Source: Sulfurimonas sp.
GTDB lineage: Bacteria; Campylobacterota; Campylobacteria; Campylobacterales; Sulfurimonadaceae
Direction of reading: 5' to 3'
DNA: 7,172 nt
NCBI GenBank assembly: GCA_027056465.1
Contig: JALUKS010000192.1
Location: forward strand, 1 to 7,172
Both the position numbers and the translations under genes were made by a program. Below are positions 1-5,409 of the stretch, piece by piece. The notes below the pieces were generated by a model. The model made no database searches. It was not told where the DNA came from and saw only the letters and a list, made by a program, of their open reading frames with translations. Position 1 is the first letter of the stretch, and the number at the start of each line of letters is the position of its first letter.

Positions 1-26
1 TACAAGATATTTTACAAGGAATTAAT

Positions 27-725
27 ATGGGACTATATGATCGTGACTATGCAAGAGGTGATACTGCTTCTTATGAAACTGCAAGCCGTGGTGATACACA
101 AATAATCGCGTTTGTCAAAGAGACATACAAGTTATTTGCTGCTTCCATGATGGCCGGTGCTGTTGGTGCTTATGTTGGTGTTCCTTTAGCTGGAACAATT
201 CAAACTATGATGTGGCCTCTCTTCTTTTTAGAGATTGGACTCTTAATAGGACTACAATTTGTTAAGCGTAAACCAGGTATTAACTTACTTGTTATGTTTG
301 CTTTTGTTTTTATGACAGGTATAACTATTGCACCTCTTTTATCTTATACTTTAGGTATGAATGGTGGTGGTGTGATTGTTGGTAATGCTTTCGCTATGAC
401 TTCTGTTGTGTTTGGTAGTATGAGTTTTTTTGCTATTAAAACTAAACGTGACTTTACAAGCTATACAAAGCCTTTAATGATTGCACTTATCGTTATAGTT
501 GTGTTTTCTGTCATTAATATGTTTTTACACAACCCAATGTTTCAGGTTATTCTCTCTGGAGCTGTTGTACTACTTTTTAGTGTTTTAGTGATTTTTGATA
601 CTCAGAACATCATGCGTGGTGCTTATGAAACACCTATAGATGGAGCTATTGCTCTTTACTTAGACTTCTTGAACATCTTTACTGCATTACTTCAACTCTT
701 CGGAATCTTCGGAAACGATGACTAA
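27..725 (+). CDS. Bax inhibitor-1/YccA family integral membrane protein
   Basis: This is a 232-residue inner-membrane protein of the Bax inhibitor-1 (BI-1/YccA/YetJ) family. Seven hydrophobic segments are visible, at about residues 36-56, 63-80, 86-107, 115-137, 147-167, 172-190 and 207-228, after a short polar N-terminus. The two acidic residues typical of the C-terminal helices are present: D191 in FDTQ and D213 in LYLDFLN. In the Bacillus YetJ structure the equivalent aspartates form a pH-sensitive latch in a calcium leak channel; YccA in E. coli instead acts on the FtsH protease. Which role applies here cannot be read from sequence. The K-R-D-F motif around residue 140 also fits the family. 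The ATG at 27 is preceded by AAGGA (16-20) at a 6-base spacing. The 3' end overlaps the following ThiD2-like gene by 8 bases, so the two are probably cotranscribed. Any promoter lies outside or at the very edge of the window. Confidence 0.9.
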   Translation: MGLYDRDYARGDTASYETASRGDTQIIAFVKETYKLFAASMMAGAVGAYVGVPLAGTIQTMMWPLFFLEIGLLIGLQFVKRKPGINLLVMFAFVFMTGITIAPLLSYTLGMNGGGVIVGNAFAMTSVVFGSMSFFAIKTKRDFTSYTKPLMIALIVIVVFSVINMFLHNPMFQVILSGAVVLLFSVLVIFDTQNIMRGAYETPIDGAIALYLDFLNIFTALLQLFGIFGNDD

Positions 726-1140
726 AACTACTCTCTCCCCCGATCTCTATCGGGTGCTAGATGCTAACCTTAACCGTCTTAAAGAAGGGATACGTGTCAT
801 TGAAGACATCATGCGTTACCGTGACAACAACAAAACTCTTTCCAAAAAACTCAAAGAACTTCGCCATCTTGCTCGTATCAATGAAACTCTTGAACTTTTA
901 AAGTATCGTGATAGTATAAATGATGTGCTGAGAACTTCTACAAAGAGTGAACTCAACCGTAGTGATACTATGAGCATACTCACAGCGAACTTTAAACGCG
1001 GACAAGAGTCCTCACGTGTCCTTGAGGAGCTTTATAAGCTTGAGAGTATAGAGTATAGTGAAAAGTTCAAATACATCCGTTACGAGCTTTATAACCTCGA
1101 AAAAGAGATACTCCTAGCTGAAGCTAACGAGAGCGAATAA
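718..1140 (+). CDS. thiD2: ThiD2-like thiamine-biosynthesis protein (often annotated thiamine-phosphate pyrophosphorylase)
   Basis: This small, soluble, mostly helical protein of 140 residues has the signature LDANLNRLKEGIRVIED (residues 14-30). That motif marks the domain found N-terminal to ThiE in some bacteria and as stand-alone proteins. Family members named ThiD2 have been described as hydroxymethylpyrimidine-phosphate kinases acting just before ThiE; database entries often carry the misleading label thiamine-phosphate pyrophosphorylase. There is no ThiE barrel here, so a pyrophosphorylase function is unlikely. A second copy of the motif, ANFKRGQESSRVLEE (90-104), suggests an internal two-fold repeat. 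The ATG at 718 overlaps the stop of the upstream BI-1 gene, and only a weak GGAA (711-714) precedes it, so translation is probably coupled. No other thiamine gene is in the window. The 3' end overlaps the convergent bioC by 17 bases. The family is fairly sure; the exact reaction is inferred. Confidence 0.75.
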   Translation: MTKTTLSPDLYRVLDANLNRLKEGIRVIEDIMRYRDNNKTLSKKLKELRHLARINETLELLKYRDSINDVLRTSTKSELNRSDTMSILTANFKRGQESSRVLEELYKLESIEYSEKFKYIRYELYNLEKEILLAEANESE

Positions 1141-1810
1141 ACACCACCTCAAACTCTAAGTAGTTGAGAGGATACTCTTTCATAAGTTGTTTTGTCTCTT
1201 TAAAAGCTAAAACATTTCTCGATCCACTTACACCGCTGTGTTTGATGTAGCGAAATATCTCTCTTGTATTTTCAAACTCTAAGGTGTATTTGACTACTTC
1301 AAAATCAGCATCGAAGTATTTTATTTGAAGTTTTTGTATCTCTTCTGCTGAACGCAGAAGTGGTATAAGGTTTGCTGTTTTGTTTAACGTGGCAAAAGTG
1401 CCTGAGGTAAAAATAGCTAAAGAGAGAGGTAGATTTAACTTTGCAATATTGACAAACACTTTGTCCAAATCTTCTGCCCACTGTAGGGCTGAGGCTGAGA
1501 AGAGATACTCAAACTTATAAGTACGAAGATGCTCAAAAAGTGTTCTATCATTAAAGTCTCCATAGATAGCTTCTATTTTTTTACTCTTGGGATGCAGTTC
1601 TAACATCTGAGGAGCAAAATCTACCCCTACAAAATGCTTGTACTTCCACTCTACACTTCTACAGAGTTCACCACTACCACAACCCAAATCTAATATATAC
1701 TTTGGCTTAGTTTTCACATCTGCTAAAAGCTTTTGAATAACATTTTTTTGGATGATATTATAACTATCATACTCTTTGGCATGTTTAGAAAACTCTTGGC
1801 TTATTTTCAT
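1124..1810 (-). CDS. bioC: BioC-like malonyl-[acyl-carrier protein] O-methyltransferase
   Basis: This is a 228-residue class I S-adenosylmethionine-dependent methyltransferase. Motif I is LDLGCGSG (residues 40-47), the acidic residue that binds the SAM ribose is D64 in VGVD, and D85 in GDF fits motif II. BioC-specific hallmarks are the N-terminal F-x-x-x-A-x-x-Y followed by Q21, the ASALQW segment (106-111), and IKHSGVSG (189-196) in the C-terminal part. BioC methylates the free carboxyl of malonyl-ACP (or malonyl-CoA), so that fatty-acid enzymes can extend it to pimeloyl-ACP for biotin synthesis. The protein is slightly shorter than E. coli BioC (about 250 residues). It is the last gene of the znuACB operon: its ATG (1810-1808) shares an ATGA with the znuB stop, which indicates translational coupling. 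No other biotin gene is in the window. A different small-molecule methyltransferase is possible, but the ALQW and GVSG segments favour BioC. Confidence 0.82.
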   Translation of the reverse strand: MKISQEFSKHAKEYDSYNIIQKNVIQKLLADVKTKPKYILDLGCGSGELCRSVEWKYKHFVGVDFAPQMLELHPKSKKIEAIYGDFNDRTLFEHLRTYKFEYLFSASALQWAEDLDKVFVNIAKLNLPLSLAIFTSGTFATLNKTANLIPLLRSAEEIQKLQIKYFDADFEVVKYTLEFENTREIFRYIKHSGVSGSRNVLAFKETKQLMKEYPLNYLEFEVVFIRSR

Positions 1811-2604
1811 TTTTTGTTAATTATCAGAGAGATGACAAAGAGGGCTATAACACTTATAACGATAGTCGCACCAGATGGGAGTGAGAAGTAGTAAGAGGTT
1901 GTCATACCAAAGAGGACACTAAAAAGAGCAAACGCCAAAGAGATAAGCATACTCCTCTTAAATCCTACACGAAACTGAAGAGCAGCAGCTGTAGGAATAA
2001 CCATAAGCGCACCGATAAGCAAACTCCCTACAATACGAATCGAGAGTGCTATGATAATAGCTACAATAGTCACAAGCAGAAAGTTTAAAAACTTTACTTT
2101 GATACCACTTATTTTTGCCACTTCTTCATCGTAGCATATAAAAAAAAGCTCTCGATTAAAGAGAAGTAAAAGTCCCAAGGAGAGAGAACCAAAGAGTATA
2201 ATAGTCACCAAATCATCACTGCTAACGGAGAGAATAGAACCAAATAGATAAGAGAAAAGTGAGTTATTAAATGCTCCACCTAATGAGACAATAATAACAG
2301 CAAGAGCCAATGAACCTGAAAGCATGATAGAGAGTATAGCATCCGAATAGAGTGCAAAACTACTTCTAAGATACTCTATGAGCCACGAAGAGAGAACTGC
2401 AAAGATTACTGCTACCCAAAGAGGATTATACCCTGCTACAAGCCCTACAGCAACACCAACAAGTGAAGAGTGTGCCAATGTTTCACCCATAAGTGAGTAG
2501 CGTTTAAGCACGATAAAAGTCCCACTAATTGAGGCAAGAGTTGCTATAAGAAGCCCTGCTATAAAAGCTCTTTGCATAAACTCATAGCTCAGCATTTCTA
2601 ACAT
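1807..2604 (-). CDS. znuB: Zinc-type metal ABC transporter permease (ABC-3 family)
   Basis: This 265-residue polytopic inner-membrane protein forms the channel of the importer, probably as a dimer carrying two ZnuC subunits. Long hydrophobic segments cover most of its length. Family signatures are RYSLMGETLAHSSLVG (residues 35-50), the cytoplasmic coupling segment YDEEVAKISGI (158-168), IRIVGSLLIGALMVIP (189-204) and the late SLPSGATIV (241-249). Length matches ZnuB and related MntB/TroC-type permeases. The first ATG (2604) is preferred over the ATG four codons later because an AGGAGA Shine-Dalgarno lies 6 bases upstream of it, inside the end of znuC. The gene overlaps znuC by 7 bases and bioC by 4, so the operon is translated as a tightly linked unit. 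Zinc rather than manganese is inferred mainly from the partner ZnuA. Confidence 0.9.
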   Translation of the reverse strand: MLEMLSYEFMQRAFIAGLLIATLASISGTFIVLKRYSLMGETLAHSSLVGVAVGLVAGYNPLWVAVIFAVLSSWLIEYLRSSFALYSDAILSIMLSGSLALAVIIVSLGGAFNNSLFSYLFGSILSVSSDDLVTIILFGSLSLGLLLLFNRELFFICYDEEVAKISGIKVKFLNFLLVTIVAIIIALSIRIVGSLLIGALMVIPTAAALQFRVGFKRSMLISLAFALFSVLFGMTTSYYFSLPSGATIVISVIALFVISLIINKK

Positions 2605-3386
2605 TCTGTATCTCCTGAGTGATTGTGTTTATGATTCGAGATTAGATGCGACTCTCTTCCATAGAGCTTTGAAATATCTTCACATGATATTGTCTCTTTG
2701 GGATCATTACAGATAGTCGCTTTTTGGTTTATAGTAAAGAGTCTCGTGATATCATCAGCGATAACTCCAATATCGTGGGTAATAAAGAGTATAGTCATCT
2801 TTTCCTCTTTGTTGAGTTTAGCAAGAAGTTTATAAAAACGCTGTTGTGAGACCATATCTACTCCAGTATTTGGCTCATCAAGTATAAGTATTTCTGGAGA
2901 GGAGGCAAGAGCGCGAGCAATCATCGCACGTTGGCGCTGTCCTCCTGAAAGTGTCCCTATCATTTTCTCTTTAAGATCTAAAATATCCATCTTCTCCATA
3001 GCATCATGTACTATTTTTGCATCTTCTTTAGAAAACCTTGTAAAGATACTATGTTGTGCAACACGACCCATTTTCACTATATCTTCTACTGTTGCAGGAA
3101 AGTTTTCATCTACAAGAGAGGCTCGCTGAGGAACGAAACCTATTTTATACCACTCTTTAAAATCGCTCATCTTTTTACCAAAAAGCTTGACCTCTCCAGC
3201 AGTTGGTTTTTCTAAACCTAATAACATACGAATAAGTGTTGTTTTTCCCCCACCATTTGGACCTATGATAGCGATATACTCACTATGAAAAATCTCTAAT
3301 GAAATATTTGAGAGAATAGTGTTTTCTCTTACAAGAAAAGAGAGGTTTTTTACATCAAAGATAGGTACTTCAAATTTTAGTTGCAC
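2598..3386 (-). CDS. znuC: Zinc-type metal ABC transporter ATP-binding protein with His-rich tail
   Basis: This 262-residue cytoplasmic ATPase powers the importer. All ABC motifs are intact: Walker A GPNGGGKTT (42-50), Q-loop Q87 in FVPQ, signature LSGGQ (146-150), Walker B ILILDEP (166-172) and H-loop H204 in THD. Beyond the core, the C-terminus ends in a His-rich stretch (H247, H252, H254, H256, then a final Cys), which could bind zinc; this is an inference. Translation most likely starts at a GTG (3386-3384): no in-frame ATG occurs before the Walker A region, and GAGG lies 7 bases upstream of the GTG. The gene overlaps the end of znuA by 10 bases and the start of znuB by 7. Homology alone would also allow manganese or iron specificity, but the three-histidine ZnuA partner points to zinc. 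Confidence 0.93.
   Translation of the reverse strand: MQLKFEVPIFDVKNLSFLVRENTILSNISLEIFHSEYIAIIGPNGGGKTTLIRMLLGLEKPTAGEVKLFGKKMSDFKEWYKIGFVPQRASLVDENFPATVEDIVKMGRVAQHSIFTRFSKEDAKIVHDAMEKMDILDLKEKMIGTLSGGQRQRAMIARALASSPEILILDEPNTGVDMVSQQRFYKLLAKLNKEEKMTILFITHDIGVIADDITRLFTINQKATICNDPKETISCEDISKLYGRESHLISNHKHNHSGDTEC
2611..2616 (-). promoter_or_regulatory. Strong Shine-Dalgarno of znuB inside znuC
   Basis: On the - strand AGGAGA is placed 6 bases before the ATG at 2604. It favours this start over the in-frame ATG at 2595, and shows that znuB can recruit ribosomes by itself despite overlapping znuC. Confidence 0.75.
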
Positions 3387-4303
3387 TCGAGTGCCTCATG
3401 AATCTTATGAAGATTTCTCTCCATAATTTTTTTATAATTAAGATTTTGCTTCATCTCATCAGCAGTGATATTGCCTAGTGCATCAAGAGTATCAACATGA
3501 AGTCCAACTTCATCAGCGATGCTCTGCATACTCTTTGCACTCGCAAAACTTTCACTAAAAAGATGTGTAATTTTCTCTTTTCTTATAGTCTCTATGAGTC
3601 TCTGCATACTCTTTGCATTTGTCTGTGCTTCAGGAGAGAGTCCACTTAAAGAGATAACCTTAAAACCAAATTCACGAGCAAGATAGCCATAAGCATTATG
3701 TGTTACCACTATCCTCTCTTGCTTGCAACTTTTAAGAGATTCTGCATACTCTTTTTGTAGAGTCTCTAAATCTTTAAGATAACTCTTCTCATTTTTTCTA
3801 TAAAATGCTTCATTCTCTGGCTGAAGGGCGATAAGCTCTTTCGTTATCGAATCTGTTGCAATTTTCATGTTTTCTATACTTAACCAGTAGTGAGGATCGA
3901 CTCCTAAACCATGATGACCTTTATGCTCCTCTTTTTTAGTAAGTTCTCGAAGATGTACAAATTTAGAAATATTAAGTACCTTTTGTTTAAAAGTATAGTT
4001 TCGTATCCATGGCTCAAGCCCTGCACCACTATAAATAACTAATGCACTCTTCTCTATAGTTGCCATAGTTTTTGGTGTTGGCTCATAGGAGTGAGGATCG
4101 ACCCCAAAAGGTAAGATATGATTTACTACAAATGTATCTTTAGCGATAGCAGTTGTGATGTCATAAAGAGCAAAAGAACTCACACTTATAGTTGGCTTTC
4201 TATCTGTTTTTTGCTCTTTAGAGTTACTACTGCACCCAAGTAGAAAAAGGGAGAGAAGTGAAATAGAAAATACTAGAAAAGTAATCCTCTTTTTATATTG
4301 CAT
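3377..4303 (-). CDS. znuA: Zinc-binding lipoprotein of metal ABC transporter (cluster A-I)
   Basis: This 308-residue solute-binding protein captures the metal outside the inner membrane and delivers it to ZnuB. The N-terminus has basic residues, a hydrophobic stretch and the lipobox LLGC with C24 as the predicted lipidated residue, so it is a lipoprotein and not a free periplasmic protein as in E. coli. Candidate metal ligands by family position are H71 (DPHSYEP), H138 (DPHYW), H202 (THNAYGY) and D274 (TLDALG). A third histidine at the position where manganese proteins carry glutamate argues for zinc. A short His-rich loop (EEHKGHH, 125-131) precedes the second ligand, as in many ZnuA proteins but shorter. 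The ATG at 4303 has AAGG 8 bases upstream. It is the first gene of the operon, 116 bases from the divergent secG. Metal choice is inferred from the residues. Confidence 0.92.
   Translation of the reverse strand: MQYKKRITFLVFSISLLSLFLLGCSSNSKEQKTDRKPTISVSSFALYDITTAIAKDTFVVNHILPFGVDPHSYEPTPKTMATIEKSALVIYSGAGLEPWIRNYTFKQKVLNISKFVHLRELTKKEEHKGHHGLGVDPHYWLSIENMKIATDSITKELIALQPENEAFYRKNEKSYLKDLETLQKEYAESLKSCKQERIVVTHNAYGYLAREFGFKVISLSGLSPEAQTNAKSMQRLIETIRKEKITHLFSESFASAKSMQSIADEVGLHVDTLDALGNITADEMKQNLNYKKIMERNLHKIHEALECN
3394..3397 (-). promoter_or_regulatory. Shine-Dalgarno that supports the GTG start of znuC
   Basis: Read on the - strand, GAGG lies within the end of znuA, 7 bases before the GTG at 3386-3384. 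Because no in-frame ATG exists ahead of the Walker A motif, this site is the main support for the GTG start. Confidence 0.65.
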
Positions 4304-4330
4304 TATAGATACCTTATGAATTGTTTTTGC

Positions 4331-4368
4331 GATTATACCTCTTTTTTATTTTAATATGGTTGATAATC
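4331..4368. repeat. Spaced inverted repeat GATTAT/ATAATC between znuA and secG
   Basis: GATTAT (4331-4336) covers most of the znuA -10 box and its inverse ATAATC (4363-4368) covers the end of the secG -35 box, 26 bases apart. The right arm lies within TGATAAT (4361-4367), identical to one half of a classical Fur-type 7-1-7 box, but the matching half is absent. It could be part of a metal-responsive operator; the support is weak. Confidence 0.25.
4332..4337 (-). promoter_or_regulatory. -10 box of the znuA operon promoter
   Basis: On the - strand this is a perfect TATAAT, 28 bases before the znuA ATG, giving a predicted leader of about 20 bases that contains the AAGG ribosome site. No good -35 hexamer lies 16-18 bases upstream, which is common for the main sigma factor promoters of Campylobacterota. 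An A-rich stretch lies between this box and the secG promoter. The start site is a prediction. Confidence 0.65.
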
Positions 4369-4388
4369 TAAGCTTTTTTAGATATAAT
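4360..4388 (+). promoter_or_regulatory. secG promoter, near-consensus -35 and -10
   Basis: TTGATA (4360-4365) and TATAAT (4383-4388) are separated by exactly 17 bases, matching the sigma-70 consensus at 11 of 12 positions. Transcription would begin near 4395, about 25 bases before the secG ATG. Such a clear -35 box is uncommon in this group of bacteria. The spacer holds an inverted repeat, listed separately. Confidence 0.8.
4366..4383 (+). repeat. Inverted repeat in the spacer of the secG promoter
   Basis: ATCTAA (4366-4371) and TTAGAT (4378-4383) are perfect 6-base inverted arms around a 6-base centre. The repeat fills the space between the -35 and -10 boxes of secG, where a bound dimeric regulator would block polymerase. 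The DNA is AT-rich, so chance cannot be excluded, and no regulator is identified. Confidence 0.4.
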
Positions 4389-4419
4389 TCGCCACTTTTA
4401 GAATAATAGGAATTTATTT

Positions 4420-4746
4420 ATGACAACTAGTCTTTTACTTATCGTACAGATTGTTTTAGTGATTATGATCGTTATCGCTGTGCTTTTACAGAAGAGTTCA
4501 AGCATCGGTCTTGGGGCATACAGTGGATCTAACGACTCTGTTTTCGGGGCAAAAGGACCAAATAGTTTCTTAGCAAAAGCTACTTTTACTATTGGATTTT
4601 TATTTCTAGTAAACACAATCACACTTGGCTATATGTACTCTAAAGCTGCTCAAGCTTCTGTAGTTGATGAGATGGTTGTGAACAAAAATGTTGTTTCTCC
4701 TAAAGCACCAGTTGCCATAAAAGCAGAGACAAACAACTCTAAATAA
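4420..4746 (+). CDS. secG: Preprotein translocase subunit SecG
   Basis: This 108-residue inner-membrane protein is the accessory subunit of the SecYEG channel and helps SecA-driven protein export. Two transmembrane helices (about residues 4-23 and 54-73) flank a conserved cytoplasmic loop that contains LLQKSSSIGLGAYSG (22-36) and VFGAKGPNSFLAKAT (41-55), the usual SecG pattern of a glutamine-rich or polar turn followed by G-x-x-x-F-L-x-K/R-x-T. The tail after residue 75 is polar and poorly conserved. The ATG is preceded by AGGA (4408-4411) at an 8-base spacing. A near-consensus promoter lies just upstream and an intrinsic terminator follows the stop, so it appears to be transcribed mainly alone, although it sits next to frr and pyrE as in other Campylobacterota. 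Confidence 0.93.
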   Translation: MTTSLLLIVQIVLVIMIVIAVLLQKSSSIGLGAYSGSNDSVFGAKGPNSFLAKATFTIGFLFLVNTITLGYMYSKAAQASVVDEMVVNKNVVSPKAPVAIKAETNNSK

Positions 4747-4759
4747 TCTTTCCCTTTCC

Positions 4760-4789
4760 TTGAGTTACTCTAAGAGTAGCTCAATTTTT
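4760..4789 (+). terminator. Intrinsic terminator after secG
   Basis: An 11-base-pair stem (arms 4760-4770 and 4774-4784, one G-U pair) with a TAA loop is followed directly by five T (4785-4789). It begins 13 bases after the secG stop codon and separates secG from frr, which then has its own promoter. Confidence 0.85.
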
Positions 4790-4810
4790 ACACAACTTTA
4801 AAAGATTTCC

Positions 4811-4819
4811 TGCTATAAT
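4811..4819 (+). promoter_or_regulatory. Extended -10 promoter of frr-pyrE
   Basis: TGCTATAAT is a perfect extended -10 element (TGN plus TATAAT), 30 bases before the frr ATG and just after the secG terminator. A TTTACA at 4787-4792 resembles a -35 box but its 21-base spacing is too long. The extended -10 can work without one. Confidence 0.75.
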
Positions 4820-4849
4820 TACACTATTAATACACTCAAGGAACATATA

Positions 4850-5407
4850 ATGTTAAATGAAATCTTCGACACTTGCAATACAAAAATGGAAGGTAGTGTA
4901 GAACACATGCACCGTGACTTTAAAACACTTAGAACTGGTAAGGTTCTTATCTCTGTTTTGGACAATGTAAAAATAGACTACTACGGTACGCCAACACCAC
5001 TTGATCAGGTAGGTTCTGTTATCGCTACTGATGCTACGACAATAGTTGTAAATCCTTGGGAGAAGAACCTTCTTCAAGATATTGAAACGGCTATCGCTGC
5101 TGCAAACATAGGTGTAAACCCAAACAACAATGGTGATCAAATCAAACTTTTCTTCCCACCAATGACAGTAGAGCAGCGTCAAGAGTCTGTAAAGCAGATG
5201 AAAGTAATGGGCGAAAACGCGAAAGTAAGTATTCGTAACGATAGACGCGACTCAAATGATAAAATCAAAAAACTTGAAAAAGAGAAAGAGATTACAACTG
5301 ATGAATCAAAATCTGCTCAAGAGAATATCCAAAAAATAACTGATAAGTTTATCGCTACAATCGATAGCACTCTTAAAGAGAAAGAACAAGAGATTTTAAA
5401 GGTTTAA
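4850..5407 (+). CDS. frr: Ribosome recycling factor
   Basis: At 185 residues this has exactly the usual length of bacterial ribosome recycling factor, which works with EF-G to split the post-termination ribosome. Conserved family segments are LRTGK (27-31), YYGTPTPL (44-51), the PPMTVEQR segment (103-110) and SIRNDRRD (127-134), which includes the arginine R132 region that contacts the ribosome. The last third is rich in Lys and Glu, as expected for the long three-helix bundle domain. The ATG has AAGGA (4838-4842) at a 7-base spacing and its own extended -10 promoter. The stop codon TAA shares its last A with the first ATG of pyrE, so frr and pyrE form one operon. Confidence 0.97.
   Translation: MLNEIFDTCNTKMEGSVEHMHRDFKTLRTGKVLISVLDNVKIDYYGTPTPLDQVGSVIATDATTIVVNPWEKNLLQDIETAIAAANIGVNPNNNGDQIKLFFPPMTVEQRQESVKQMKVMGENAKVSIRNDRRDSNDKIKKLEKEKEITTDESKSAQENIQKITDKFIATIDSTLKEKEQEILKV
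5398..5402 (+). promoter_or_regulatory. Shine-Dalgarno deciding the pyrE start
   Basis: AAAGG at the very end of frr lies 7 bases before the ATG at 5410 and only 4 before the ATG at 5407. The spacing favours the second ATG as the pyrE start. Confidence 0.6.
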
Positions 5408-5409
5408 TG

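Noticed and set aside
1..26. Promoter directly upstream of the BI-1 gene
   Set aside because: The 26 bases contain a ribosome site but no convincing -10 box at a suitable distance; the promoter is probably outside the window.
3006..3215. Open frame on the + strand within znuC
   Set aside because: It covers the intact ABC ATPase frame and its translation resembles no known protein.
4361..4375. A full Fur or Zur box upstream of znuA
   Set aside because: Only one half (TGATAAT) matches the 7-1-7 pattern; the partner half has no useful identity.
4398..4622. Open frame on the - strand opposite secG
   Set aside because: It lies entirely over secG, has no family resemblance or ribosome site, and the + strand protein is a clear SecG.
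4853..5182. Open frame on the - strand opposite frr
   Set aside because: Composition is rich in Cys, Tyr and Trp as expected from an antisense shadow; frr is unambiguous on the + strand.
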